This document shows positions 8,672 through 18,297 of a stretch of 64,000 nt of DNA, in pieces; the first letter of the stretch is position 1, and each line of letters opens with the position of its first letter. Origin of the DNA: an uncultured Bacteroides sp. (GTDB lineage: Bacteria; Bacteroidota; Bacteroidia; Bacteroidales; Bacteroidaceae). Below the pieces are notes generated by a model, which saw only the letters and a list, made by a program, of their open reading frames with translations, was not told the DNA's origin and searched no databases. The DNA lies in assembly GCA_949289345.1 (NCBI GenBank), contig CASENS010000052.1:62001-126000 (forward strand). The letters run 5' to 3'. The translations under genes and the position numbers were made by a program.

Positions 8672-11503
8672 ATGAGAAAACTTTTTGTATTGCAACTGCT
8701 TGTATGCTTGGCCGTATGGACAATGATAGGTTTATCATTGTCCTATGCAGCGAATACCACGAATTTCAAGAAGTTTTCTTTCCATACCGTCACCACACTT
8801 GATGGCCTTTCCAGTAACATTATCAATGCTATTTACAAGGATAAAAGAGGTTTTGTCTGGCTGGGTACCCAAACGGGATTGGACAGGTTCGATGGAGTGT
8901 CGGTCGTAACTTATCCGCAATTTTCCGGGCATACGGTTCTTGCTTTGGCCGAAACTGATTCCTTAAATTTATGGGTAGGTACAGATAGGGGGCTGTTCCG
9001 TTTTGATCGTAAAAAAGAACAGGTTGAACAGATTCTGCTGGGAGGCAGGTTGGTGAGGGTGAATGCCTTGTATTATGATAAATCGCAAAAAAGTCTGCTG
9101 GTAATAACCGACCATGGCCTTTTCATTTATAGTGGGGAGAATATACGGCAGGTATTGTTTGGAGCGAATGCTTTTTCATTGGATAACCAGCTTACGGGAG
9201 TATCCAAAGGCGATGGGACGGAATGTTGGCTTACTTCTTTGGGAAGTTTGATAAGGTATGACTTGTCTACCGGCAAAAAGGAGATTTATGCAATGGAAGT
9301 TAGAAATCGGGTGAGTGATGCAACCCGTTTTTCGTGCTTGGCATTAGGAGATGATAAAATTTATATCGGGACAAAAAATGCTGGTATCTTTTGTTTTGAC
9401 CGGAGGACTCAGACATTTTCTAATTTTGAAGGCATGCGTAGCGGAGATGTCAAGAAACTAATGGTTGAAGGAAAAAATACGCTTTATGTGGGGTGTAATG
9501 GAAACGGAATACAGGTGTTCAATCTTTCTACAGGGGAGAAGGTGGGTTCGATGTTGTATTCCACGCAGGCGGATGGCATCTGTTCCAGTGCGGTATATAC
9601 TTTCTTGAAAGAGAAGGATTTGTTTTTCGTAGGAACTTATATGGGGGGACTTAGTTATACGCCCGTTCGTGAAAATCTTTTTTCAGTGTATGAATGGAAA
9701 GATATGTTCCATTCTTCCGGTTTGAATGTTCGTACTTTCTATGTTGATGAAGTGAAGAGAAATAAGGTGATAGGCACCCGTGACGGCCTTTATTTCCTAT
9801 CGGAAACTGAGGATCGCTTGATGTATTATACCCAGCAGAACTCCATTTTACATTCAGATATTATTCTGCATGTAACTCCTTGGGGGGAAGATTATTTAGT
9901 AGGCACTTACCAGGGGGGCTTGTATGTCCTGTCGTCAGATTCGGGGGAGTTGTCCTTCTTTGGGGAAGAGGACTGTTTCAAGCAGGAGTCGTTTGGTACT
10001 TTTGCTATGGACAAGAAAGGTCACCTTTGGATAGGCAGCTCGTCCGGTCTGTATCAGTACAATCTGCAGTCCAAGCGGTATAAGAAATTTGATAGTACTA
10101 ATTCCACATTGTTGCATGCATCCGTTTTTACTGTTTTTGTAGATAGTTCTACAAGGGTTTGGGTAGGGGCAGTCGGCGCGTTGTATCTCTATGATGAGGA
10201 GTCCGGAGTATTCGAGACAGACTTGTTTCCAAATGAATTTTTGCCTTACACTCAAAGTATCCGTTACATTTATGAAGACAAGGAGCATAATCTTTGGTTT
10301 TGTGATGACAAGGAAGGAGTGCTGAAAGCGGACGCAAGTTTTACCAGTTTTCAGCATTATACCACAGCTGACTTTTTACCCAACAATTCGGTGATGAGTA
10401 TTGTAGACCATCCGCAGGGAGAAGGTTTGTGGTTTGCTACTCAAGGAGGGTTGCTTTATGTAAATAGAGATGCCACTTCGTGGAAAAATTTTGCGCTTTA
10501 TGACGGATTGCCAAGCTATGTGTTCAACAATGCGATGCAGGTTACTTCGGATAGTACACTTTGGTGGGGAAACGAACGCGGACTCATTTCTTATCATATT
10601 TCGAAACAGGGTGATGCAGCTGTTCCATCTCTTTGTCCTCCTGCAATCACGTCCATCATAGTTGCCGGAGAATTGCAGAAGACTGGATCGGCTTTGGTGC
10701 CATACGCTCCGTCTTATACAGAGATGATTACCTTGCCCCATTCCGGAAGTAACATCGCTTTGACATTTTCCGCATTGAACTATGCGGAGAAAAATGCCAT
10801 GCTTTATGAATATTGTTTGGAAGGGTATGACGGACAATGGAAAACGCTTCGCGGTAAAAACTCTGTGGCTTATACGGACTTACCTGTCGGAAATTATGTA
10901 TTCAAGGTGCGCTCGTCTTCGGAACCAGATGCGGTGTGTACATTGAACATAGTAGTTCAATCGGGTTATCGGGCTTTTATAATAGTGGGATGTATGCTTG
11001 TTGGTTGCGTGTTAGGTGCATGGTTTCTTTATAAGAAGGGTGTGTTCGTGAAATTTTTCTCGCATAAGATGGAAATTGATGTTCTTGCTAAGAGCGAAAC
11101 CTATGAATCGCAGAAAGAAAAGTACTTGAAATCCAAAATAGATGAGAAGGAAGCGGCTGAAATCGAGAAAAAACTGCGTGAGTGTATGGACAAGGAGAGA
11201 CTGTATTTAAATCCTGACTTGAAATTGCCGGATATGGCGGCTGCTATTAATCGTACTCCGGTTGAGGTGTCACAAACATTGAACATGTTTATGAACACGA
11301 ACTTTACCGACTTTGTAAATGGTTATCGTGTAAAGATGTTTCTCGAGAGAGTAAAACGTGAAGATATGGCCAAGTTCACATTAGTGTCTTTGTCCGAGGA
11401 GTGCGGATTTAGTTCACGCACTTCATTTTTCCGTTCGTTCCGCAAGTTTATGGGGGTATCGCCTGCGGAATATTTGAAATCGGAAGTACCGAAAAAAATA
11501 TGA
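8672..11503 (+). CDS. SusR-like membrane-spanning PUL regulator: propeller sensor fused to AraC HTH
   Basis: A 943-residue one-piece sensor and transcription factor. A signal peptide (1-27) leads into two-component-regulator propeller repeats (first TTLDGLSSNIINAIYKD..., with repeated GxVWxGTxxGL-type blades) to about 650, a Y_Y_Y domain (~690-755), one membrane segment (FIIVGCMLVGCVLGAWFLY, ~770), a coiled-coil-like linker and a C-terminal AraC-type HTH (SLSEECGFSSRTSFFRSFRKF, ~905). The histidine kinase and receiver of a classical hybrid two-component system are absent, as in SusR of the starch locus, so binding in the periplasm must reach the DNA-binding domain directly. Its place at the head of the PUL makes it the likely activator of the downstream genes (inference). 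Confidence 0.9.
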   Translation: MRKLFVLQLLVCLAVWTMIGLSLSYAANTTNFKKFSFHTVTTLDGLSSNIINAIYKDKRGFVWLGTQTGLDRFDGVSVVTYPQFSGHTVLALAETDSLNLWVGTDRGLFRFDRKKEQVEQILLGGRLVRVNALYYDKSQKSLLVITDHGLFIYSGENIRQVLFGANAFSLDNQLTGVSKGDGTECWLTSLGSLIRYDLSTGKKEIYAMEVRNRVSDATRFSCLALGDDKIYIGTKNAGIFCFDRRTQTFSNFEGMRSGDVKKLMVEGKNTLYVGCNGNGIQVFNLSTGEKVGSMLYSTQADGICSSAVYTFLKEKDLFFVGTYMGGLSYTPVRENLFSVYEWKDMFHSSGLNVRTFYVDEVKRNKVIGTRDGLYFLSETEDRLMYYTQQNSILHSDIILHVTPWGEDYLVGTYQGGLYVLSSDSGELSFFGEEDCFKQESFGTFAMDKKGHLWIGSSSGLYQYNLQSKRYKKFDSTNSTLLHASVFTVFVDSSTRVWVGAVGALYLYDEESGVFETDLFPNEFLPYTQSIRYIYEDKEHNLWFCDDKEGVLKADASFTSFQHYTTADFLPNNSVMSIVDHPQGEGLWFATQGGLLYVNRDATSWKNFALYDGLPSYVFNNAMQVTSDSTLWWGNERGLISYHISKQGDAAVPSLCPPAITSIIVAGELQKTGSALVPYAPSYTEMITLPHSGSNIALTFSALNYAEKNAMLYEYCLEGYDGQWKTLRGKNSVAYTDLPVGNYVFKVRSSSEPDAVCTLNIVVQSGYRAFIIVGCMLVGCVLGAWFLYKKGVFVKFFSHKMEIDVLAKSETYESQKEKYLKSKIDEKEAAEIEKKLRECMDKERLYLNPDLKLPDMAAAINRTPVEVSQTLNMFMNTNFTDFVNGYRVKMFLERVKREDMAKFTLVSLSEECGFSSRTSFFRSFRKFMGVSPAEYLKSEVPKKI

Positions 11504-11557
11504 AACTGCCCCCCCTATTCGCAAGTGTCTGATAATTAGTAGATTACTGTATTGTTG

Positions 11558-11593
11558 GCTCCGCCAATAGGCTGAAACCTATTTGGACGGAGC
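11558..11593 (+). terminator. Hairpin after the PUL regulator
   Basis: Arms GCTCCG and CGGAGC enclose an inner pair AATAGG/CCTATT around CTGAAA. The hairpin lies 55 bp after the regulator stop and separates it from the enzyme operon. The T-tract after it is weak (ATCTTTGTCT). Confidence 0.6.
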
Positions 11594-11672
11594 ATCTTTG
11601 TCTCGTTAGTGGGCGTTTTCTAACTTTATCCTCAGAAAACTTGAATGTAAAACCAGAAAAACTAACGAGAGA

Positions 11673-12899
11673 ATGAAAACATTTGTTTCAGTTTTTGTCG
11701 GCATGTTGTTTGCCGCAAGTTGTATTTCCTGCCATTCTTCAAAAGAAAATATCGGTGACTTTCCGGTGGAGAAAGAAATTGATTATTGTCGTGCGCAGGC
11801 GACTCTTACTTTATTTTCCTTGCCATCCACGGACAAAATCCCCAACTCTGTAGATCGGGGAAGCTCTTCTTGGCATTATACTCAAGTTGGTTCGTGGACG
11901 TGTGGATTTTGGCCAGGTATATTATGGTATTTATATGAGGATACGCGCGATAGCCTGTGGGAGAAGTCTGCCAGAAAAGTGTCCGACCTCATTCTTCCGC
12001 TTGCTTATGAGAAAGCGCATAGCCACGATTCCGGTTTTATCATGATGACCAGTTTGGGCAACGGTTATCGGCTCACCGGGGACTTGTCTTATAAAGCCGC
12101 TTTGCTGAGTGCCGCCGATTCGCTTGCCAAACTATACAATCCTAAAGTTGGAACCATATTATCGTGGCCTGGCATGGTACAGGAAAAAAATTGGCCTCAT
12201 AATACCATTGTCGATAATATGATGAACCTGGAACTGCTCTTTTGGGCGGCACGTAACGGGGGTGACAAACGACTTTATGACATTGCCGTCCGCCATGCCG
12301 AAACTACTATGCGATATCAGTTCCGTCCGGATTATTCCTGTTATCATGTGGCAGTATATGACACCATTGACGGTCATTTCATCAAAGGTGTGACCCATCA
12401 GGGTCTAAGTGATGATTCTATGTGGGCACGTGGGCAAGCTTGGGCCATCTATGGCTATACCATGGTGTATAGGGAGACTGGTGACCCCCGTTTCCTCGAC
12501 TTTGCCCGCAAGGTAAGCAATGTGTATCTAAAATGTTTGCCAGCTGACATGATTCCTTATTGGGATTTTGCGGCTCAAGAATTCTCATCGGTCGAGCCGC
12601 GTGACGCTTCCGCTGCAGCCATTACCGCTTCGGCTTTGCTTGAGTTGTCCACTTATGTCGCTGATGCCGATTCAGCGGCTTTTTATCGGAACCAGGCAGT
12701 GGCGATGCTGGAAAATTTATCCTCTCCGGACTATCAGGCAGGTGCGCAAAACAGTGCTTTCCTGCTGCATAGCGTGGGCCACATGAACAAGAATGTAGAG
12801 GTGGATGCTTCCATCAGCTATGCGGACTATTATTATCTGGAAGCCCTTATCCGGTTGAAACGTTTGGAAAAAGGTTGTTCCGTAGTAACCGGCTTGTAG
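11673..12899 (+). CDS. GH88 unsaturated glucuronyl hydrolase
   Basis: A 408-residue enzyme that removes the delta-4,5-unsaturated uronic acid left at the non-reducing end of oligosaccharides by polysaccharide lyases. Family features: HDSGF with Asp119, NTIVDNMMN with Asp181 (the counterparts of the two catalytic Asps of Bacillus UGL), HQG (242-244) and DSMWARGQAW (248-256). The N-terminus is a signal with Cys residues near the cleavage site (SCISC), so a periplasm-facing lipoprotein is likely. It is followed after 21 bp by the ECF sigma gene and then the lyase, an arrangement that fits lyase and GH88 acting in series. Confidence 0.92.
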   Translation: MKTFVSVFVGMLFAASCISCHSSKENIGDFPVEKEIDYCRAQATLTLFSLPSTDKIPNSVDRGSSSWHYTQVGSWTCGFWPGILWYLYEDTRDSLWEKSARKVSDLILPLAYEKAHSHDSGFIMMTSLGNGYRLTGDLSYKAALLSAADSLAKLYNPKVGTILSWPGMVQEKNWPHNTIVDNMMNLELLFWAARNGGDKRLYDIAVRHAETTMRYQFRPDYSCYHVAVYDTIDGHFIKGVTHQGLSDDSMWARGQAWAIYGYTMVYRETGDPRFLDFARKVSNVYLKCLPADMIPYWDFAAQEFSSVEPRDASAAAITASALLELSTYVADADSAAFYRNQAVAMLENLSSPDYQAGAQNSAFLLHSVGHMNKNVEVDASISYADYYYLEALIRLKRLEKGCSVVTGL

Positions 12900-12920
12900 G
12901 ATTTAAAAACGTACACTGCT

Positions 12921-13442
12921 ATGGAACCACAAGATTTTAATAAGGCTAACTGTCTGCAACGGGTATGCCTTGAGGAAGTGTATAGAAAATATCGGATGGC
13001 TTTTATCCATTATGCGGATAAGGTGATGTCGGGACATTTTTATGCTGAAGACGTAGTGCATGATGTATTTGTCAGACTGTTCCTTGGTGACTATTATTTC
13101 GTCTCCGAACAAGCTGCTCTTGGACTCATATATAAGTCAATAGCTAACCGTTGCATTGATTTGTTGAGAAGTGTTCAGTCTTTTGAGACAGTCTGTGAGA
13201 CAATGAAACCTGAACATTCGGATACCGATATTGAAAGTGAGTTGGAATACAAAGAACTTTATAGGACTGTGGAAAAGCGGATTGCTTTGCTTCCTCCCCA
13301 ATGTCGGAAAATATTCCAATTGAAATACAAGCGGGAGCAAACAAATCCGGAAATAGGGAAATTGTTGGGGCTTTCTGTCCGAACGGTTGAAAATCAGGTC
13401 TATATTGCAAGAAATATCCTGAGGAAATGCATAGATTTATAA
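12921..13442 (+). CDS. ECF-type RNA polymerase sigma factor, no adjacent anti-sigma
   Basis: A 173-residue sigma-70 family ECF factor with region 2 (YRKYRMAFIHYADKVM...AEDVVHDVFVRLF) and region 4 (LPPQCRKIFQLKYKREQTNPEIGKLLGLSVRTVENQVY). It is embedded in the PUL, 21 bp after GH88 and 38 bp before the lyase. Bacteroides ECF factors of glycan loci usually precede a FecR-type anti-sigma and a SusC with an STN domain. Here no FecR gene is present in the window and the SusC shows no STN domain, so how it is activated is unclear. Co-transcription with the enzymes suggests positive feedback (inference). Confidence 0.93.
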   Translation: MEPQDFNKANCLQRVCLEEVYRKYRMAFIHYADKVMSGHFYAEDVVHDVFVRLFLGDYYFVSEQAALGLIYKSIANRCIDLLRSVQSFETVCETMKPEHSDTDIESELEYKELYRTVEKRIALLPPQCRKIFQLKYKREQTNPEIGKLLGLSVRTVENQVYIARNILRKCIDL

Positions 13443-13480
13443 GGTATAAGTTTAAACTTATTATTTAATCTTAAATAATT

Positions 13481-15064
13481 ATGAAGACAATTGTTTCCTT
13501 TTTAATGGGATTATGTTTGTCGATAGGTATGTCGGCACGCTCGTTTACGCATCCGGGCATCCTGCATACACAGGAATCGCTGGACCGTATGGCCCGGTTG
13601 GTAAAGGACGAAATATGGCCGGCAATGGGGTCTTATCGACTCTTGGAGAGTGAGCCGGAAGCCTCTTCGGCGTATGTTATGAAAGGACCCTTTCGCTACA
13701 TCAGCCGTGCCGGTAAATATGGCTATACCAAGGCACCGTGTGAGGATGATTTCAATGCTGCCTACTATAATGCACTGTTATGGTCAGTTACGTCGGATTG
13801 TCGACACGCGGATAAAGCGATGGAGATTATCCGTGCCTATGCTTCCACTCTGTTGGAGGTCTGCCCTGGTGATGCTCCTTTGTGTGCAGGGCTTCAGGGG
13901 TTTATTTTGGTAAATGCGGCGGAGATTATGCGCTACACTTATTCCTCGGAGGGATTTCCCAAAGGGTGGACCGATGAAGATACACATCTGGTGGAGCGGA
14001 TGTTGCGCGGTGCGTTTCTTCCTGTGTTGAAAGAGTTTTATGAGACACCTCCCTATAGCAATGGAAATTGGGGAATAGCCGTGACAAAGGCGATGATAGG
14101 CATAGCGGTCTTTCTCGATGATGAGGCCCTATATAAAGAAGCAATCAATTTCTTCTACCATGGAGAGGACAATGGTTCGTTGCCCAACTACATCGCTTCC
14201 AGCGGGCAGATACAGGAAAGTGGACGCGATCAAGCCCATTGTATGCTTGGTGTGGGATGTCTGGCTGAGATAGCCGAAGTAGCTTGGAGTCAAGGTGATG
14301 ACCTTTATGCCGCATTCGACAATCGGATTATGAAGGGGTGTGAATACCTTTCCAAGTCAAATTTGGGATACGAAGTGCCTTTCTTCACTTGGAAAGACAA
14401 GACTGGAAAATATTCCAATTGGCGGACCTTGGGGCTAGCTGGGTTGGGAGAATTCAGGGCCGTGTTCGAATTGCCTTACAATCATTATACAGAACGCTGT
14501 CATCTTTCCATGCCCTATACCCGCATGGTGTTGGGCTGTATTCGTCCGGAAGGTGCCGGATTTACCTGCGACAATCCTGGTTTCGGTTCCCTCCTCTTTT
14601 ACTTGGGCGAGGGCGAGGCTTTGCTAAAGAAAGGGCAGGTCAATGAAATACTGAGTGAAAGTCTTTGCGGATGGAAGTTTGCCAATGCCGGTTGGCGAGC
14701 CGAAGAAGGAAAGTTGGTATTGAAAGCTTCCGGTACGGCTTGTAGTAAGACAGGCATTATGTACGATGCTGCTAAGTATCCTTACTTAGCTGTTAAGATA
14801 AGCAGGATGCCTTCTGTGCGCAACAAGGCATGGCTCCGGTTAAGCTATAGCGTAATGAGTGCGCCCGAATTTTGGACATTCAGCGAAAAAGATGCCCGGA
14901 GGGTAGGGGAAGGCACTTACGTGTTTACCGTCCCCGGTTCGCGTTCCAATAATGGAACGGAGTTTTCAACACAGCCCGTCAGCATGACTCTTTATCTTGA
15001 TTTCGGAGAAACACAGGGCGAGGGAGTCGGTGTAGAATGGGTACGTTCATTGAAGGGTTTTTAG
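13481..15064 (+). CDS. Alginate-lyase-superfamily polysaccharide lyase (PL38-like)
   Basis: A 527-residue secreted protein with a signal peptide cut near SARS (17-21). An alpha/alpha-toroid lyase domain spans ~25-390, with NGNWG (194-198) and QESGRDQAH (245-253), motifs of the alginate lyase superfamily; the latter recalls PL38 enzymes, which cleave glucuronan and related uronans. A beta-sandwich-like extension fills ~395-527. A lyase makes unsaturated uronyl ends, the substrate of the GH88 two genes upstream. PL38 membership is from memory of the motif and the exact uronan is unknown. Confidence 0.8.
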   Translation: MKTIVSFLMGLCLSIGMSARSFTHPGILHTQESLDRMARLVKDEIWPAMGSYRLLESEPEASSAYVMKGPFRYISRAGKYGYTKAPCEDDFNAAYYNALLWSVTSDCRHADKAMEIIRAYASTLLEVCPGDAPLCAGLQGFILVNAAEIMRYTYSSEGFPKGWTDEDTHLVERMLRGAFLPVLKEFYETPPYSNGNWGIAVTKAMIGIAVFLDDEALYKEAINFFYHGEDNGSLPNYIASSGQIQESGRDQAHCMLGVGCLAEIAEVAWSQGDDLYAAFDNRIMKGCEYLSKSNLGYEVPFFTWKDKTGKYSNWRTLGLAGLGEFRAVFELPYNHYTERCHLSMPYTRMVLGCIRPEGAGFTCDNPGFGSLLFYLGEGEALLKKGQVNEILSESLCGWKFANAGWRAEEGKLVLKASGTACSKTGIMYDAAKYPYLAVKISRMPSVRNKAWLRLSYSVMSAPEFWTFSEKDARRVGEGTYVFTVPGSRSNNGTEFSTQPVSMTLYLDFGETQGEGVGVEWVRSLKGF

Positions 15065-15097
15065 GGGTTAGCGGGGATGATTCGAGAAAAATGATAT

Positions 15098-15140
15098 TCT
15101 TTTGAGTAAAGTCGGTTTCACGTCCGTTTATCTCAAAAGA
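15098..15140 (+). promoter_or_regulatory. Hairpin in the lyase-susC gap
   Basis: Arms TCTTTTGAG and CTCAAAAGA are extended by TAAA/TTTA around a 16-nt loop, 39 bp upstream of the susC start. It is followed by an A-rich rather than T-rich stretch, so it is more likely an mRNA processing, stability or regulatory structure than a terminator in the + direction. Confidence 0.55.
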
Positions 15141-15178
15141 AAAGAAAATAAATTTATGTTAAACTTAGAAGGTCTGCT

Positions 15179-18100
15179 ATGAGACAAAAAGACAGATTTT
15201 TATTGCTTTTGGTATTGGCCAGTTTGCCGATAGGCAGAATGGCGGCAGAGGAATTGGAGAGCACATCGCCAAGTCCGATTCGGCAGGAAATCCGGCAAAG
15301 TTCAGTACGAATAACCGGAACTGTAGTAGATGTACAGGGTGAACCGATAATCGGTGCTTCCGTTGTAGAAAAAGGTACGAGTAACAATGGTGTGATAACG
15401 GATGTGGACGGAAACTTTGTCCTGAATGTTTCGCCGGGAAGCACGTTGCAGATTTCGTATGTGGGGTATGGTACTCAGGAGATTGTGATTGGTTCCCAAC
15501 GTTCTTTCAATATTGTGATGAAAGAGGACACTGAGTTATTGGATGAAGTGGTGGTAATGGCTTATAACACTACGGTCAAACGAAAATTGACCAATGCCGT
15601 AACAACCGTTGACACGGAACAGATTAGTGATTTGGCGGCTTACTCCAGTGTTTCCCAAGCCATTCAGGGACGTGCCCCGGGTGTGTATATCAGTAATAGT
15701 ACGGGTATGCCCGGATCGACACCATCTTTGAAAATCCGTGGTAATGACGCTCCGTTGTATGTAATCGATGGGATTGTGCAGGATGCCGAGACATTTAACC
15801 GCTTGAATTCACAGGACATTGAAAGTATTTCTATTATGAAGGATGCCGCTTCTGCCGCAGTTTATGGTGCAGTGGCAGGTAACGGTGTGGTAGTGGTGAA
15901 AACCAAATCGGGAAAGATCGGCAAGACGAGAATTAATTATACGTTCGACCAGCAAATCAATCAGCCTACCAATCGGAAAGAAAACATTTCTTCGTATGAA
16001 TTGGCAACGACTGCAAATGAGATAAATCGGATGTTTGGTAGTCCGGAGCCATATGACCAAACCGCTTTGGACGCATATCGTACGGGGTCGGATCCTATCA
16101 ATTATCCAAATCTGGACTGGTGGGACATTGTAATGCGTAAGGTCGCCACAGCGCAACGCCATTCGTTGACGATAGATGGCGGTAGCGAGGCAACTCAGTA
16201 TCACATGTCATTGGGCTATTACAATCAAGGTACATTGGCAAAGCCTGTTAATGGGCAGGATGTTTTCAATTATAAGCAATATAATGTAGGTATTAATGTC
16301 AATCATACATTTGAAAATATCGGTTTGAAAGTAGGTTTCGACTTCAAGGGGTCTTTGGACACAAGTAAGGGTAAAAATGAAGGCAATATAGCCGGTACGG
16401 CAAAAACGCTGGCCAATGTCAGATTGTATAACGCAGAGGGTAAATACTATGCGAATACTCCTTATCTGAGTGTTGATCCCGCAACAGGGTATACGCAGAA
16501 GAAAAAGCCGATTGCAAATGTGCGTCTGAACTTGGATTGGGATGTTATTGGAGTGAAGGGACTGAAAGCAACCTTTGTGGGGAATTATCGGAGCTGGAAC
16601 TCTAGTGAAAAACAATGGAACAATGCTTATGTTCCTTCTTATTATGATGATGGTACGCAATTTGAGGCTACGTCCGATCCGTCTTTGATGATGCGCAAGG
16701 ATGATGGTTGGCGGTATGAGCTGAATGTAGGACTTCGTTATAATACGACCATCGCGCAGAAACATACATTGGATATTGGCGCCTATTATAACCAGTTGGA
16801 AGAATATAGCGAGTGGATCAGCGCGACTCGTCAGAATTATTTGTCTTCTTCGGTTGACCAGATTTTTGCAGGGCCTACTTCTTCTATGTCCAATGATGGT
16901 GGCGCGTCGGAGAAAGGGCGTTTGGGATTTATTGGTGTGCTCAACTACGACTTTATGGGTCGCTATCTGTTGACGGCTAACTTCAGATATGACGGAAGCG
17001 ACAACTATGCCAAAGGTAACAAATGGGGATTCTTCCCGTCTGTATCCGCCGGTTGGGTAATCTCAGATGAGAAATTCATGCAGAATATTAATGATGCCAT
17101 AAAGATGGATCTTTTCAAGATACGCGCATCGTGGGGTAAAACGGGTATTGATGGTGAGCGTTTTGCTTATTATGCAAACTGGAGTATGGGTTCGGTGGAT
17201 TTTGATGTGAATGGAAATCGTGCCCCAGGCGTTACCATTCCGGGTTTAATATCGCCTGACCTGTCATGGTATTCTACTCGCTCGTTTAATGTCGGTTTTG
17301 ATTACGCATTTTTGAACAATCGCTTGAGTGGATCGGTGGATTACTTTGTGCAGAATACAGAGGGCTATTTGATAAATCCTACTGATATTTATAAGACTCC
17401 TTTAGGTACCGATCTTCCTAAAATCATGTCGAATGACAAATATAGACGTGCCGGTGCCGAATTTATGGTCAGATGGCGTGACACAGCCGGTAAGTTGAAT
17501 TACGAAGTGGGTGCAAATCTTTCGTTCTATGATAAACTTTGGGTCAGAAAAACACAAGACCTGACGGTGGCGGCCAATCCATTGACCAATGAAGTAGGCA
17601 AAACCATTTCAGACGGTACACGTACGTGGATTACGGACGGTCTGTATCAGACAGCCGACGATTTGTTGGACAATCCTCATGCTTCCTGGACTTCTAATCT
17701 TGTAACGGGTGATATTAAATATGTGGACGTGAACGGTGACGGTCGCATTGATACGGATGCTACTTATTCGGGTGATAAGGTGTTCAATCACCGCAAGTCG
17801 GAACCTTTGATGCAATATGGTATTGATTTCCTGTTGGAGTATGATGGTTTTTTCTTAAGCGGATTGATACAAGGTGCCGGTTCAAACTGGAAGTTTATCG
17901 GACAGAACGCGATGCCGATGGGAGTGGATCGTTTGAGATATAGCAAAGAACTTGATTATTGGACTCCTACCAATACTGATGCGCGTTTCCCGCTTCTTGA
18001 CCCGGGAACCGGACGTACTAATAACAATCAAAGAGATGTAACTTACTGGATGGTCAATTGTGCTTATGTCCGTTTGAAAAATCTCCAGTTTGGTTACGAC

Positions 18101-18283
18101 TTCAAGCATAAGTTGTTGAAGAACGTTCCATGGATAGCCAGTGCTAAGTTGTCGTTAGTAGGACAGAACCTGTTAACCTTCTCTGACGCAAACTTCTTTA
18201 TGGACCCGGAACAAGGAAATACGGAAAACTCAGGTTATCCTATAACCCGAACATATTCAATTGTATTTAGTTTAGGATTCTAA
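15179..18283 (+). CDS. susC: SusC/RagA TonB-dependent outer-membrane glycan transporter
   Basis: A 1034-residue TonB-linked porin that imports oligosaccharides with its SusD lid. A signal peptide (1-23) is followed by a short linker, a carboxypeptidase-regulatory-like domain (ITGTVVDVQGEPIIGASVVEKG, ~45-65), the TonB-box region LDEVVVMAYN, the plug (ending near AVYGAVAGNGVVVVKTKSG) and a 22-strand barrel ending in SIVFSLGF. There is no STN domain. susD starts 14 bp later. Specificity should follow the rest of the PUL. Confidence 0.97.
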   Translation: MRQKDRFLLLLVLASLPIGRMAAEELESTSPSPIRQEIRQSSVRITGTVVDVQGEPIIGASVVEKGTSNNGVITDVDGNFVLNVSPGSTLQISYVGYGTQEIVIGSQRSFNIVMKEDTELLDEVVVMAYNTTVKRKLTNAVTTVDTEQISDLAAYSSVSQAIQGRAPGVYISNSTGMPGSTPSLKIRGNDAPLYVIDGIVQDAETFNRLNSQDIESISIMKDAASAAVYGAVAGNGVVVVKTKSGKIGKTRINYTFDQQINQPTNRKENISSYELATTANEINRMFGSPEPYDQTALDAYRTGSDPINYPNLDWWDIVMRKVATAQRHSLTIDGGSEATQYHMSLGYYNQGTLAKPVNGQDVFNYKQYNVGINVNHTFENIGLKVGFDFKGSLDTSKGKNEGNIAGTAKTLANVRLYNAEGKYYANTPYLSVDPATGYTQKKKPIANVRLNLDWDVIGVKGLKATFVGNYRSWNSSEKQWNNAYVPSYYDDGTQFEATSDPSLMMRKDDGWRYELNVGLRYNTTIAQKHTLDIGAYYNQLEEYSEWISATRQNYLSSSVDQIFAGPTSSMSNDGGASEKGRLGFIGVLNYDFMGRYLLTANFRYDGSDNYAKGNKWGFFPSVSAGWVISDEKFMQNINDAIKMDLFKIRASWGKTGIDGERFAYYANWSMGSVDFDVNGNRAPGVTIPGLISPDLSWYSTRSFNVGFDYAFLNNRLSGSVDYFVQNTEGYLINPTDIYKTPLGTDLPKIMSNDKYRRAGAEFMVRWRDTAGKLNYEVGANLSFYDKLWVRKTQDLTVAANPLTNEVGKTISDGTRTWITDGLYQTADDLLDNPHASWTSNLVTGDIKYVDVNGDGRIDTDATYSGDKVFNHRKSEPLMQYGIDFLLEYDGFFLSGLIQGAGSNWKFIGQNAMPMGVDRLRYSKELDYWTPTNTDARFPLLDPGTGRTNNNQRDVTYWMVNCAYVRLKNLQFGYDFKHKLLKNVPWIASAKLSLVGQNLLTFSDANFFMDPEQGNTENSGYPITRTYSIVFSLGF

Positions 18284-18297
18284 AAACAGTAAAAGCT

